DNA of 64,000 nt from Symbiodinium natans (GCA_905221605.1 CAJNDS010000439.1:1-64000), one strand, 5' to 3'; shown: positions 1 to 12,715, counted from the first letter of the stretch. Numbers and translations are program-made. Notes: generated by a model not told the origin, from the sequence alone.

Positions 1-2
1 TG

Positions 3-1172
3 GAGACTTATAAGCGTCACATCGAGACGATTCTACCTTTCTTTAAAGACAAGGTGGTCTCCGTTGATGGAACGAACTCTCCGGCAGAAGTTCTGGCCGA
101 GGCATGCCAGGCCATGGACCAGTTGGAATGGACAACCAGCGACCTGCCGTACTTTGGGAACGTGGCCTTTGCGGGTCCATTTTCAATCCAGCAGGCACGG
201 CGAGCTGGCTTCTACTCGCCTGATAATCCACCGGAAGTGGGTGACCAGGTCGTATGTTTCCAACGTGGGGCAAACTGGCAGCGTCGTGGCCAGGTTGAGG
301 ACATCTCTGAGACCGTCAGTGAAGGCAGTGGGCTTCGCAAGGGGCATGAGGGGATGCTGGTGACCTTGTCAACAGGCACGGGCTCCTTCACCTGCTGGTC
401 TGCATTCTTGGCGCCCGTCAACGACAAGGAATACTCATCCCTTTGTACTACACATGGACTGCTCTCCTCGCATTTTGCCAGTTTGTACCCGTGCAGCAAG
501 GGTGTTGGAGATGTGGAGTTTGTTTCAAAGGAGGCTGCAAGATGGAGCCTGGAGAAGTGGCTGAGCAACCTTGAAGATGCTGACGGCGAGCCCTTTGAAA
601 TCGATGCTTCCAAGTTGCAGTCCTTGCTTGAGCTCTTCGACTCCCATCAAGATGCATCACTCTACTTGTATACTACGCATCAGAAGTTAGGCCAGAGGGT
701 CACTCTGAACACCGGCCAGGACTACTCACTGTACTATCGCGCGCTTAACAATACACTGAACTGTGACGCACGAAGCAATCTGGAGAACGCCATGCCCCTG
801 ATTCAGCGCATGGTGTACCTTCTCCTCTACGATGAAGAGAATGGCTCCAAACGTATCCACGAAGGAGGTCGGGTGTGGAAGGGCGACACGCAGAGGCCCG
901 TTCCATTAAACATGCAAAAGCTCAGGGAGGCAATGCGTCTGGACCGTTTTGTCCGCTTTCGCCAGTTCCAGAGCACAACGCGAGAAAAGACTTTGGCAGA
1001 GAAGTATCGTGCGAGGGAGGATGGCAAGGGCTACCTCTGGACCATCGACATCCCTCCAGGCTTCTGGGGAGCGCGAGATATCCAGGACCCTTATCCGTTG
1101 ATGTGCGAAGTGACGAAGTGTTTCTCTCGAAGTTTTCCCCACCTTCGGTGTGGGGTTGTTAGATGTTGTTAG
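3..1172 (+). CDS. Adenylate-kinase C-terminal tail followed by a possible ADP-ribosyltransferase-like domain (5' partial)
   Basis: The frame is open from base 3, so the gene begins outside the window. The first 40 or so residues (ETYKRHIETILPFFKD, then VDGTNSPAEVLAE) look like the last helix and tail of adenylate or UMP/CMP kinases, where a Tyr-rich helix is followed by a (V/I)DG-x-x-S-x-x-EV motif. After a linker and a VGDQVVCF segment that could be a small beta barrel comes a region like arginine-specific ADP-ribosyltransferases. It has VWKGD near base 873 (the family usually has Arg where this has Lys), FQSTT near 963 (the STS-like motif), and an acidic stretch near 1100 where the catalytic Glu would be expected. 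The last 15 residues, ending in VVRCC, are low-complexity and may be intron read-through. The kinase tail is fairly convincing; the transferase call is tentative and activity is doubtful. Confidence 0.5.
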   Translation, partial: ETYKRHIETILPFFKDKVVSVDGTNSPAEVLAEACQAMDQLEWTTSDLPYFGNVAFAGPFSIQQARRAGFYSPDNPPEVGDQVVCFQRGANWQRRGQVEDISETVSEGSGLRKGHEGMLVTLSTGTGSFTCWSAFLAPVNDKEYSSLCTTHGLLSSHFASLYPCSKGVGDVEFVSKEAARWSLEKWLSNLEDADGEPFEIDASKLQSLLELFDSHQDASLYLYTTHQKLGQRVTLNTGQDYSLYYRALNNTLNCDARSNLENAMPLIQRMVYLLLYDEENGSKRIHEGGRVWKGDTQRPVPLNMQKLREAMRLDRFVRFRQFQSTTREKTLAEKYRAREDGKGYLWTIDIPPGFWGARDIQDPYPLMCEVTKCFSRSFPHLRCGVVRCC

Positions 1173-1230
1173 ATTTTAAACTCAACTCTTCTCCTCGCCC
1201 TAAACGCTTCTCCTCGCCCGGTCTACTCCT

Positions 1231-1440
1231 AGAGACTCCCTGGAGTGCCCAACCCCGGAAACTCCCTGGAGTGCCCCAGAGACTCCCTGGAGTGCCCAAC
1301 CCCAGAGACTGACTGAAACGGCCACCAGAGACTGGACCGCAGAGTCTCCCTGGAGTGCCCAACCTCAGAGACACCCTGAAATGCCCGACCCCAGAGGCTT
1401 CCTGGAGTGCCCAACCCCAGAGTCTCCCTGGAGTGCCCAC
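1231..1440. repeat. Degenerate minisatellite with an AGAGACTCCCTGGAGTGCCC core
   Basis: About seven imperfect units of roughly 20-33 bases carry the core CTCCCTGGAGTGCCCAACCC. It begins just after the end of the reading frame at 1172, and the reverse strand gives an open but meaningless repetitive frame. The units contain the short palindromic piece CTCCCTGGAG. Confidence 0.8.
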
Positions 1441-1740
1441 AGGGGATGTTCGAAGTAAAATGGTTTTGTTGTCTTTTTTTCTAGTTGTGAGGCGAAACGT
1501 CGATCTAAGTCGGGACTGTCTCCCAACCTTCACAGGACATCTCCTGGAAGGAGAAGGAAAGCGAGACGCTCTTCCCGCCCTACTCTGCCTTCCGGGTTCA
1601 AAGCCTTGACGAGAGCGGCTGCCATCTGCTGGCCGTGGTTGCCTTGCCAAGAACAAAGTACTCGTATCGTTTGTCTGCTTTTTCCGCAACTTCTGTCGAC
1701 ACATTAGATTGAAAGTTTGATGCCTTGAATCAGCCATAAC

Positions 1741-3660
1741 TCACCCTAATCTGCCGCAATTAGCCGCTGCCAGGATCGTCGAGCCGAGCTCTTCAGTCGA
1801 GCAGAGAGACACGGCCTGCGTGGATCAGCAGTGGAGCTTCTTGAGTACTAAGACTTCCGATTTCCTGCCTGGCGACGTGCCTGGTGTGGTAGATTGTGAG
1901 TGGAGACGATGAAGGTCGATCAATTGCAGTCTGACCCAGTTTCACTTGTACCATATATAGCCAAATCTAGCCTCGGACTAAATGAGCCTGGCAACGCATC
2001 CGCAAGACAGAGCTCTTTGATCCTTTGAGTTGCCATTCTCAGATTCCCAGTCCGAGGTCATCATGTTAATGACTCACTGCCTGATTGGCGATTTCGCTTC
2101 ACATTCTATACACAGATTGGAGCCAGTTCACTGATCAGAGGTGGAGAAAGGTTGTGTAAGGACCAACGGCGTGAGATGTGAGATTCTCACTGCTGGTCTC
2201 ACGAGCAAATATTCCAGAGCGTGTCCGTGCCCATGGTTTCTCCCAATATCAGGTTTAGAATCCAGTCTGCGTGCTTCTAGCTGAGCTCGTGAATGGCACG
2301 CACAGACACAAGTATCCATGCCAGAAGGGCCACTTCTCATGGTGAGGTACGGACTTCCTGTACATGATGGATGCTTACCAACTGCATATGTCCCGCTGCA
2401 AGAGCAGGCCCATTGCCTGAGAGTGCCGAGGGCTGGCTCAGTTGTGTGCAAGTTGTGAGTGATGCACAGCATCTCCGATGCTGAATATCTAAGAATTGTA
2501 TCTGTTACAAGTCATTGGAAATCCTCCTCTGCCTCCGAATGGAGAGGAATGCAATGCCGCTGGCAGCTGTCTTGCAGGGTGCGGGACCTCACCTTTGCCC
2601 GGGAGGCCACCAACAACCCCGACCCCTCATGTGTCTCGTAGCTGCTCAAGGGTTGCGAGTGCTTTTGATGGCAGGCAACCATCACCCCGTGGCTCCTCCG
2701 GGAGCCACGCCCTACCAGATGGCCTCACACGCTTCGTCATCCTTGTTCGTTGTGCGGATGAAGGCCCAGATGCGGCTTGTTGACGCATGTTGACGCATCT
2801 GTGTTAGGATGAGGACACAGTGGAGGAACTCTAGACTCTAGACTCCATGTTGTGTGTCGCTTTTTCGTAGACAGGAGTTGTCGATTCCAAGCGTCGTGGC
2901 GATCACTGGCAACGCAATCGGCGGAGGAGTGGCCGTGTGAAGTGCTCAGTCTCTGGGCACATGTGACCTGTACCAGTCACTTGCGAATGCTTCACGAATG
3001 TTCACTGTCCCTGGCTCCTCTTCTACTGATTCTACTGACCTCATTGGCATGAGTGCTGCCACGACACTAGCCTTCAGCCTTTGGGCCGTGTGACATCGCA
3101 GCTCTCCTGTCTCAGAGCCGAATTGTAAGATGTTGCATCGAGCTCTTGTTGGATTCAAACGTTGCAGGGAAGTTGTGTGGACGCTGAGCTCGCATGTGGT
3201 AGCTAAGTCAGTGGTAATCAGCGGTGGGATCTGCTTGCCCCCAACTTCTCCACCGAGGTCGCTCAACTGCACGGAGCGTGTGATTGCCCAGAATGGCAGC
3301 GCAGCCTTCGGCAACATCAGCCGAGGCCTCCAAGTAGGCGTTGGCTTCAGAGACCTTCGTAGCTTGCAAGCTCTGGTATATCCTGATCCAGAGTTTTCAC
3401 ATTCTCACACCCGGAAGATGCTAAGTTTCATTAGATGTTAAGTTCCATTACGCATTGTCAAGTTGTTAAATGGTGCAATGTCCTGCTTTGCTCATGATGT
3501 TGACATGTTTCCCTATGCAACACGATGCAAAAAACCAAGATCATCGCTAAATCATGTGCGCCCGTGGGCCAGGTGCGTGTCCGATCATGTTTCTGTCGAA
3601 GCACCTCCCGCAACATGTAGGGCTTACGGCTGCGTGACTCGCCTCTGAAGGGAAGGATTC
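1741..3660. other. Stretch without a recognisable gene
   Basis: Open frames here are at most about 120 codons, occur on both strands and match no family I recognise. No exon with a conserved motif, tRNA-like cloverleaf or retroelement end was seen. Intron or intergenic DNA of the preceding gene is the simplest reading. Confidence 0.5.
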
Positions 3661-3670
3661 GTAGATTGGC

Positions 3671-3772
3671 TTTGGGTGGTTTGGGTGATTTGGGTGATTT
3701 GGGTGATTTGGGTGAATTGGGTGATTTGAGGGATTTGGGTGGTTTGGTGATTTGGGTGATTTGGGTGATTGG
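3671..3772. repeat. TTTGGGTGA minisatellite
   Basis: About eleven tandem 9-base units of TTTGGGTGA with occasional changes (TTTGAGGGA, AATTGGGTGA). On the reverse strand it reads as a Pro/His/Asn-rich peptide that is an artefact of the repeat. Confidence 0.9.
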
Positions 3773-4348
3773 TCCATTGGTACTGCAACAAAGCTGATGC
3801 TTGGCTTCATCCTACCGGACGCCTCACATCAGACATTCTTGCGGTATGACTGGAGATTAAGCTCCTTACGTGCGGCCGCCGCAAAAGATAGTTGCTTTAC
3901 GTGGGCAGTTCCTGTGGTTGGCGAACTGCCGGGGGGCAGAGTCTGACTGCACTGGCTCAGGATGGACATCTACCTCACTGACTCTACAGTTAGTGCCGTT
4001 GCTGTTCAGAAGGCCGGAGCTCTTCGATGCTTGTGGCGGATTGAGGTTTTCTCTTGTCGCTTGGAATGGTTGCCGTGTTGGGCAAGAATTTTGCGTGAAC
4101 ACCTGGAGGGACTGGATTCCGACTTGGGGGTTCCGATGGCTTAGATGTTCTGCTCAAAACGCCGGGAGGCTGGAATGGCAGCTCGTATCGGTGCCGACAA
4201 TAAGCTGCTTGCCTGCATCAGCTGTCACACGGTGTTCTCACTCTCCGTTAGACCCAAGTTATGCGCCAGGACAACAAAGGCAACTGCCTTGGCGCTTGTC
4301 AGCAGCTCAGCACAGAGAGCCCTGGATCCCTCGTCCTTTGTTGGGGGT

Positions 4349-4385
4349 GGGGCAAGTGGGGCAAGTGGGGCAAGTGGGTAAGTTG
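4349..4385. repeat. Short GGGGCAAGT tandem repeat
   Basis: Three to four copies of the 9-base unit GGGGCAAGT, followed by the decayed copy GGGTAAGTT. Confidence 0.75.
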
Positions 4386-4399
4386 GGGAGCCATTCTAG

Positions 4400-7300
4400 A
4401 AGTGCTTGGAGGGCGAAGATCTACAGTAGGCCACGGGGACGAGTTCGGAAGATTTTTTGGCGGCGAAAGATGCTTGTCGGGGTTGCCCACCAAAGGGCAA
4501 GACGAGTTCCGAGGCGAAGACCGAAGACTAGTTTGAATCGATTATGTACAGCATGGTTCCATCTCAGTGTGTGGAGTCCCTGATTAGGAAGTATCCGAGG
4601 CGATTTGTGGGCACCAGACTTCAAAGACCCGAGATCTCTGCCCAAGTGAAAAAGAGACACAATCCGAAGTGTTGCTACATACATTTTTGGGGCCTGCGAT
4701 ATTTTTGGGGCCAGTCAGAAGAGGTGAAGACGATTGGCGGTGGGAGTGAACAGGAATCTGTAAAACAGCTTCAGACAGAAGCGCCAACAGTGAAAGAACG
4801 TGAAGCCTTCAAGCATCTACGCAGCGGAAACAGTCCTTCAAGATTAGGTTTCATCGAGCAAAAGAGCAAAAGAGGCTCTGGGCGAAGAGGAATGTCCGAA
4901 GAGAGCTTCAACATAAATAGACTTCGACATATCGGCTTCAACTCTTCACTAATCAGAGAAAGAGTCTCGAGCAAGCGAGCGCTTAAGTGGGGGAAGTGGC
5001 GAAGCTGGACCCCCCTCTGTCGGCGTGTCCCTGCGTGATTTTTTTCTGCCAGGCACGCAAGATGGCCTCGTTTCCCACTGCGCGCTTGGCCGTGACGGTG
5101 CAGCCATCCCTGTCGGCCCACACCTTGGGGAATCATTCGGTGAAGCCCGTTGCTGTTCAATGTCGCTGCATCGCAAGAAGTGGGTTGCGCTCACTTGAAA
5201 CGATTCTATTCCCTGCTCGCCGGGCCTCCTAGAGAACTTTCAGAAAGTCACAAAACCTCCAGAGGATCCCACTCATCCTTGCAGTGCCCATCTCAAAATA
5301 ACAACAAGTCATATCTGACTACTCAGATCCAACGCTACGACGATGAGGCCTGTTTGCCAGTGGTGTGTTCCTATGCCATGAGTGGATGTGTCTCTAACTC
5401 AGTTTTGTGCCTAAATCCGACCATATTATATTGTTTGGGACTTCAGCTGCTTCCGCTTTACCCCATGCCCTGAGCCTTACATGTCTTTCCTGGCCTGGAG
5501 AAGACAGAAGTCTGTCCGCAGGCGTATGGCATTTACACCTGCAGCCGGACGGGTCAGATGATATTTCCTGGCCTGTGGCTCGGGTTGCTGTCCAGTGCTA
5601 GCATTGTGGATGGTTCTTTAAGACAAAGTGCACGATGCAGGCTCGAAGGACAGCATGTCTGTGTGCGCACGTATGCGTGAGCAAGCTTGCGCACAGCCAT
5701 ACATGTGCAGACAGGCGCAGACGCACCTTCTTGAAGCCAAGTTCAGCTGTTAAACCAACACGCATGTTGCAGCCTGCGTGGTTGGCAAGTCAAGTTTCTA
5801 GGCTCCTGCTCATTGGGCCAGAACATTGCAAATCGCATGCATTGCTTCCTTAGCTTTTGCAGCATGCCCACTTCAAGCGTGATCCCAACCAGTCAGCAAA
5901 GCTTGAAGTTCCTCAGCAAAAGTCGCAAAAGCACCACAGCCGAGGGCAGAAGAGAAATGATTGAGCTGAGCTGCTTTGTTGTACATACAGCCCGGGGCCC
6001 AGCAGCTACCCGAAGTTGTCTCCTCATGAGAGTAAGCCGCGAATGAACAGTCTTGACGGTGATGTGTGATGGCTTGAATGATGTCTGCGATGAACTCGGC
6101 TGTCCACTGCTTAGACAGTGAATGAGAGACACGTGAATCATAGCTTCGAGGTGATGCCATGACTAGGGGTGCCGCTTCGCCAGGAAGGCTCGAGATCACA
6201 TCAGGGACAAAGCCACGGTCATGAGCACAGAGCCTTTGTGCCTCATGGCAGAGCTGAAGCGTTTCGCGCATCTGCAGCTGCTAGCAGCTGCTAGCACCAC
6301 CTCGAGCAACTCGAGCAACTCAGAGAGGAATTCTGGGGCTCACGTGGAACAGTGTGTCATGGCGCCCTCATGTTCCTTCAGCTTCGTCAACTCACCACGA
6401 TGTGCGTTGCACCTGGACTACACCGGGATGCGGAGTTGAAGTCCGGCGAAAGGAACTATGATGACCAAGCCCGGACACTGAATTTCTCTACGGTCCAGGT
6501 CTTCGGTTCTCCTACTCCTTGCTTGAAAGATGACTGGCAAGTGAGCTGCCCAGAGGACAGAGCATGGAGATACTGTGCATTGCTGGAGTTCTATGCTCTC
6601 GTGATGAGTGTGGCTTCTCTGCCAGTCTGCAAGGAGAATGCTAGAACATACCAGAATATGCCGGGGACTGATTTTGCAGACGTTGCATGACTTTGAAATC
6701 CACAGCAGTAGGTTGCATCTTGCCCATTCTGGGAAAGATGCAATTGATGATGAGGAGATTCTACGCGAGTGTGAAGTTCAGTGCGAGAGTTGGTGGTTGC
6801 CAGCAGCTGCATGAGTGCACCATGGATTTGCAAATGGCGTTCGGCTTGAACTCACTGAGAAGAACAAGCGCAAGAGGAAGGACGACCCGACAATGCCGAA
6901 GAAGACGATGCAGAAATCCTGCAAGAGCTTCAGTGCGGGCAATCAGGCATGTTGACGCCATTCAGAACTGGGTGAACCGGTATCTGCAAGACAAGGCGTT
7001 GTGGCGTGATGTCGTGTTCAGCCACCACTCGTGTTGAAGAAGACGTGACAGTGTCATGAAACCTGTGCGATCTTCGTGGTCGGTGTGTTTTTCAGTTGAA
7101 GAAAGAAGGAGTCTGAATGCTCGAAAACTGTGGTTGCAACATTTGCGACCTTCTGGAGAAGCCGGCCGACAAGAAAAGGAATTGTCAGCGTTCAGGACTT
7201 TTTGTTGACCACAGGTGTCCGTTGTTAGCTAGCTGCCGCTACAAAGGGCAGGAATGCACGAGTGACGGAGGCCTTCTTTGCAGGACTAAGCCCAAAACTC

Positions 7301-9800
7301 TGCGCTTCCTAGAGTGAGCCCCATTGTCACCCAATGCCACTTAAGTGATTAAACCGGTGCTGGGTTTCACAATCTGAGCACTACTATATGCATTACTCTT
7401 TTGCTGACTCAGCCAAGAACTCTGCGAACTTGACCGCTTGCAGGTCAGCGCTCGCGAAGCACGTGAACGATCGCTCTTTCGTGTTTCAGACCATCGAGTG
7501 TTAATCCTAGGTTTGACCGCAGTGAAAGAAATTGTGAAGACATGACTCCGTGTCCTTCTTTCTCGTAGACTTCAAAAGGTGTCGCAGGAATGCGCAGAGC
7601 CACAGCGAGAGAAAATTGAGGATCCTCTTGCTCTCTTGCGCGTTTGCTGCAGAGTAATCAGAATGAGCATGCAGGTACACGTGCAGTATGAATGCAGTAT
7701 GAACCAAGGAGGCCCATTCAAACCCGTGCAGCTCCGAATGATGAGTGGCATGCCGCATGCATTTCTTCCTAGCACATGCCATCGCACCAAGCTTTTTCCA
7801 GCTCAGTACGACAAATGCAATACATGCTCCAAGGAATAGTGGCAGCTGTCTCAGGTTTGTTGCTCGCCCTCGCTCCAGGATCTTATTCGTTATGAGGTTG
7901 AGTGCCTGGCCATCAATGCAAGCCGCCCGAGCTTCAGGGCACAGCATCTTGTGCAATCCGGCAGCCATCCGGCAATCACGATGGAAGCATCGACGAACTC
8001 TGCGCGTACATCGTACAAATGGTTCCTTGCAAAGTGCAACCAGGATTCCGAAGTTGCGCTGGGTTTTGCCTGTGGCGTTCGCACCAAGCAGCAAATCAAT
8101 GCATCCACACAGGCATGATTTCCACCAAGTTGGCGAAACCTCGTAGTGGAGTAGCAAAGGCTACGGCTGTTACATGCGCAAGCACTACCGGCGCGATGGC
8201 CCCTGAATTCCTTGGATGATGCCAGGGAAGAAAGGACGATAGGTGAAAAGCGGTCGGTCCGGCAGTTCGGGATTGATCAATGCAGTCCAAAAAGTGACGT
8301 CAACACAAGCTTCATTTGTCCAGCACCAGCTGGACAGCTCCTAACCAGTCGGGAAACCAAACATTGCTGTGCCCGTCAAAAGCTGCACGTTGGTCACCAA
8401 ACTTCATGGATGCAACATGCCAGAATGCGGCACGTTCCACTTCCTGACCCAAAAAAATGTTGCCAAGTCCGCGCTGGATACGACTGCGCCATGCAAAAAA
8501 TCTGACTGGACTGGGATTGCGCAGGACATAAACATCTTCAGTCGCGCAAAATGATCACTGGGAAATTGGTCAGCTGGGCAAAAGCTTTGCGGCAATTCAA
8601 CACAGCAAGGTGCCAAACAATCCTGACGCGTCGGAACCGCGTACGCCAGTGTTTGGTCGTATCTCAATGAGAAGCAGGGGCAGACACGTGTCTGTTTATG
8701 CCTGCGGGGTGGGGGTGGGGGTGGAGGTGGGATGAGGCGGACGGGACAAGGTGTGTCCAACCGGGGCGAGCAGGGTGGAGGCCGAAGCAATAGCGGCAGA
8801 CATAATGTGCAGCACTCGGCGGGGAGGCGGTGGCACAACGCGACATGGTATAGAGGCGGAGCCATGGGGTGCAATCATTTCATGTCATGCAGTTGGGCAG
8901 ACGGGGAAATTATGGCTGACGCCGCCTCCATCTGAGCTTTCGGAATCCGGCCAGGATGGGATGCGAAAGCTGGAGAACGCATGGGCGAGGCAACTGAAAC
9001 AATTGTTATTGTCCAGGAAATGAAGAAGAGGTGCTGCGTCGCCATGAAAGGATTTGAAAGCTCCGAAGCTGCCTTGCGAAACTCCAAAAGTTCTGTGCAA
9101 GACTGTCTTGCCTTCGATGTCTGTCCTGCGATGTCCTGCGATCCCATTGACGCGAGGAGTTGCGTGCATGCGAGTTGCAAACGCCAGCAGACTTAGCACT
9201 GATCCGGTTTTCAACACGGGCAAGGTAGCGTGGTAGTCGTCGGGGCGTGTCCCCTCTCCCACATGCAAGCCGACGTCGTGCTGTGTTTTGTGCAGCCCAT
9301 CTGCCCGACGACGATGCCTACTGCCCAGTGCTAGGCCCGCACTGCCTCGACCGCCATGCAGGCGCTCTATGCTGTGCTCAGAATGTTTCAGTTGAACTCG
9401 AACGAGCGAACACCCGGCGGCAAGCGCGGCAAAACGGCCAGAGAAGGGGCGGGGCAGCAATGCCACAGCATGATCTGGCGCGTTCAACCCCGACCGCTCC
9501 GTGGCAGCCACTATTAGAACATGGGTAAAATATGAAAATGCGGACGTCAAAATACCATGTATGTAAAATATGATGGATGCGAGATGAAGTTCCGCTCTTG
9601 CTCGTTTATGTCTTCGCCACAAGGCTGCACTTTGCGTATATGCAGGTTTCAGGCTCTCCCCCATGTGACGCTAGGACAGCGCCAGGGTGGCGCTAGGTAT
9701 TCCTTTCCAAAGCTGACATGGTATGAGCTGAGGATGCTGATGCTTGCTTGCGAAACGCGAGCTCCAGTAGTTGCGAACACGACGCCCGAGTCTTAAAACG
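4400..9800. other. Stretch without a recognisable gene
   Basis: The longest frames are on the - strand at 7507-8157 (216 codons, one hydrophobic stretch) and 8885-9664 (259 codons). Neither shows a motif I can name, and competing frames overlap both. A G-rich GGGGGT run lies at 8707-8730. Base composition rises in GC toward 10 kb, where retroelement fragments begin, so 8.9-9.7 kb may be old element sequence. Confidence 0.4.
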
Positions 9801-10689
9801 AAGGTGCTAGTGTGTTTTGCGAGGTTTTTGCATAGGGTGCAAAAATTAGTACTATACTTCTGTACTTGCCAAAGCCAACGTTCCAGACTTTCGTTATCCA
9901 ATTCGTCATAAGTCGGCACCATGATTTATCAGCATCCACTGTTCCTGGAAGAAGGAGTATTGACAGCCGCCCTCAGAAAATGACGGCCAACAAAGCAATG
10001 CGGGCAATGACACTGCTCGGTTTGCGAAATATGCCCAGTATACATTACAGTACTTTGTCGCTTGCCGCGAACACAAGCAGAACCTCCCCCAATACCTTTC
10101 GCCAACGCTAGCCCAAAGGAATCGTTTCCGTTCTCAGACGAATGCATGTGGTCATCAACCAGCCGATAGCTTCCCCTTGGGCAATGTTACCACGGCAGTA
10201 TCAGCAAACCAGAGGCACGACGTCACATGCAGAGGGCTGCCCGCCGGAAAAAGACGGCGCGTGCTTTCCCGCACGCACGCGGGCTGGCATGCACATGTGC
10301 CCGCGTATCGGATGTTGTGCGTCGCCCGCGTCTGCGATGTTCCCGCAAGCACGTTGCTCCACCGATCCTCACCGTGGTTGGCGAGTACAGGGGAAGCATC
10401 CCACCGGGCCCGTCTGACCCCGAGCGGCTCTGCCTCCAACGCCCTCCGCGCTTTCGCGGGGTTGCTTATGGTGCCACGCAGAGACGCTGTCGGACACGCT
10501 TCTAGCGCGACCACACCCGTCGCGATGCCACTTGCTTCCCCGCACGCCGCGCCGTTCTGCATGCTTTGGTGCAGATGCAACTGGCTCCCGCGCAGCCTTC
10601 AAGCTTGGTTGACTAACGGACCGAGGTCGCGGCGCCGAGGAGGCGGTTTCTAGCCTCGTCCCATCCCTCGCTGGCAGGACGAACGCCGT

Positions 10690-11184
10690 TCCGGGCGACT
10701 GTGATTCGCGGCTGCTGGTGCTCGTTCTCCCCGTGGCGGGCGGCAGCTGACCGAGACGGCGCGAGCGGCGTGGCGTGCTGGGCCCGCCTCCACACTTCGA
10801 AGACTTGGCTGCGACGTTGCGAGAAGCGCCCCTCATCGCTCCCCCTGACCTGGCCCGCCAGCCGAATGTGGCATTGCTTCCAACAACGGGAAGACGCGCG
10901 CAAACAGCCGCGACGAAGGCCCGCCTTTTCCGGGTCTAGCATTGTAGTTGCACTTTGGCGTGGGCAGCGGATGCGGACGCAGTGGGCTCCTGCACCAGCT
11001 GCCTCGGCTCCCCGACTTGCAGTGCGCGTGGCTCCTCTTCGTGACGTGCGGAGCGCCGCAAGCTAACAATGCGTTGCGGACTATCCCCACACACGCCGTG
11101 GCCACTTCGGCCCAGGCGCATGACGATGCCATTTGGGAGACTCGGCAACTGTGTCTCGTGCGACATCGCCCTGGCAGATGTTGA
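10690..11184 (+). mobile_element. Non-LTR retroelement fragment, reverse-transcriptase domain, + copy
   Basis: Frames on the + strand match the thumb-side part of the reverse transcriptase of a dinoflagellate retroelement known to me from Symbiodinium-type proteins. ECGI-x-SN-x-GKTR is near 10,858, LPRLPDLQCAWLL near 11,000, AP-x-AN-x-ALRT-x-P near 11,050 and AQAHDDAIWET near 11,115. The order is the same as in the - copy at 12,725-13,560. Several frameshifts are needed to join these motifs and the upstream catalytic box was not found, so it is a dead fragment. DNA from 10.2 to 10.7 kb is equally GC-rich and may be more of the same element, but I could not align it. Confidence 0.75.
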
Positions 11185-11524
11185 AAACGCAAGAGGCATG
11201 AGAGAGACGAGTCCTTGAACGAGAACTGAAAGTGAGACAATATGTACATGATCAAACACAAACATCAAGGAATGCGACGTGAACCAACCATCAAACCAAC
11301 CATTCCGACATGAGTTAAGCAAACATGACAATGTCAAGGCCCTACTAACATTCAGACGCACATGAACTGTGTGAAAGCGCCATTCAGGAAGTGCACTCAC
11401 ATCTCACACGCCGCAGCGGCAAGGCATACATGAGCCACAAATGCAACATTGCGTGCGATACTGCGTGTGGCATTGACATGGGGCTCCGCTGAACAATGTG
11501 TCCAGGGACAACACGTTGCGCATG

Positions 11525-11640
11525 TGACGGCGCCATCGCTGGCGCGCTTGATTGTGCGCAATGCATTTCAACAGAGCATGCTGGAGTGAGTCAGTGGCGG
11601 AAGCACAACATCGACGAGGTCGCTGCAGGTTCACACCACG
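11525..11640 (-). mobile_element. Possible zinc-finger-like C-terminal end of another non-LTR element
   Basis: The - strand reads CCASATDSLQHALLKC followed by a basic, Arg/Gln-rich tail. The CC-x5-DS-x2-H-x4-C spacing resembles the Cys/His motif that follows the reverse transcriptase in many LINE-type elements. It lies inside a 209-codon - strand frame (11,404-12,033) with no other recognisable part. The call rests on one short motif. Confidence 0.35.
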
Positions 11641-12149
11641 ATGGCGCGCAGAGCGGCCATCCGAAAAGTCATGATGCCCACAACGAGCCAAACCCCAGAC
11701 GCAAGCTGCATGGAGGTGTGGACGTGGTTGCCACGCTTGCTGTGTTGGCCAGCAGGCACACCCAATGCAGCCGTTTTGGGTGAAGTCGGTTGGGACCCAT
11801 TCGCGGTGCAAGTCCTGCGTGGGCAAGCCAGTTTGCTTGGTCGCCTTTCTTCGGCCACCCCTGGTGGCATGCACCGTGGTCTTGCTGCTCGGGTCTTTCG
11901 CTACGCTGTTGGCGTGCCAAGTTCTTGGGCAGCTGGAGCTTCTCGAGCCTTGAATTCGGCAGGCGTGACGTTGCCTCATGAATTTGGCTTGGGTCCCGGC
12001 AGCAACCTCCGCGTTTTGCAGCGTTGGAGGCATCGTTGTGTGCGCCCAGTCCTCGACCGCGTCGGTTGGCGTGTGCGCCAGGTTGAGGCATCTGAACTTG
12101 CATCGCTGGCCACTTGTATATACGTTTTCTTCTTGCTGCTCTCAGCAGC

Positions 12150-12715
12150 TCGTGCTCCGCCGCCGCCTGCGCATGCCACTCCCCTTCTGCCACGGCAGAT
12201 GCGGCCCGGCACCCGGCTGTGGGGCGCAAGTAGACCGCCTCGGCGACCACCCGCTCGCGTGCCCGCGAACCGGCCTGCTCGCCCGACGCGCCAGGTCGTC
12301 GAGCGCGCATGGGTCCGCGTCGCGCGCGAAGCCGTCGGTGCCGAAGGGCAGGTGGTGGCACAACAATGGCTTGTGCACACCACGGCGCCCGGAGTGCGCA
12401 CGGAGGACAGACACCGCCTAGACGTGGTCATTTACAAGGCGACGCCTAACGGATCCGCGCTATGCTGCGATGCGACGCTGGTATCACCACTTACATCCAC
12501 TATCATCCACTTACACGCACGGGGCAACCACAGCCATGCACGGCCGACGTCGACGGCGCTCCGCCCCGCAGAGCGACGCAAGGCGGCCACCTACCCGGAG
12601 CTCCGGCGCCAAGGGCCGCAGAAGCTCCTGGTGCTTGGCAACGAGGTCGGAGGGCAGCATCATACTGTCGCGGAAATGTTGGTTGCGAGTGCGCGACGCA
12701 TGACTCGGACCTCAA
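12150..12715 (+). mobile_element. Non-LTR retroelement fragment, C-terminal region, + copy
   Basis: This is the region downstream of the reverse transcriptase in the same element family as 10,690-11,184. LRRRLRMPLPFC and CGPAPGCG are followed by GDHPLACPRTGLLARRA in one frame. After a shift near 12,300 the next frame gives VAQQWLVHTTAPGV, RLDVVIYKATP and ALCCDATLVSPLT, then AERRKAATYPELRR and LLVLGNEVGG. The Cys/His spacing (C-x3-C, GCG, GDH, AC) looks metal-binding. The match fades near 12,715, where the antisense copy begins, so the two fragments meet tail to tail. Confidence 0.8.

Noticed and set aside
3547..3810. Pro/His/Asn repeat protein on the - strand
   Set aside because: Translation of the TTTGGGTGA minisatellite.
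7507..8157. 216-codon - strand frame containing GANATGKTQ, loosely like a nucleotide-binding loop
   Set aside because: It lacks the GxxxxGK(S/T) spacing and any second motif; probably chance.
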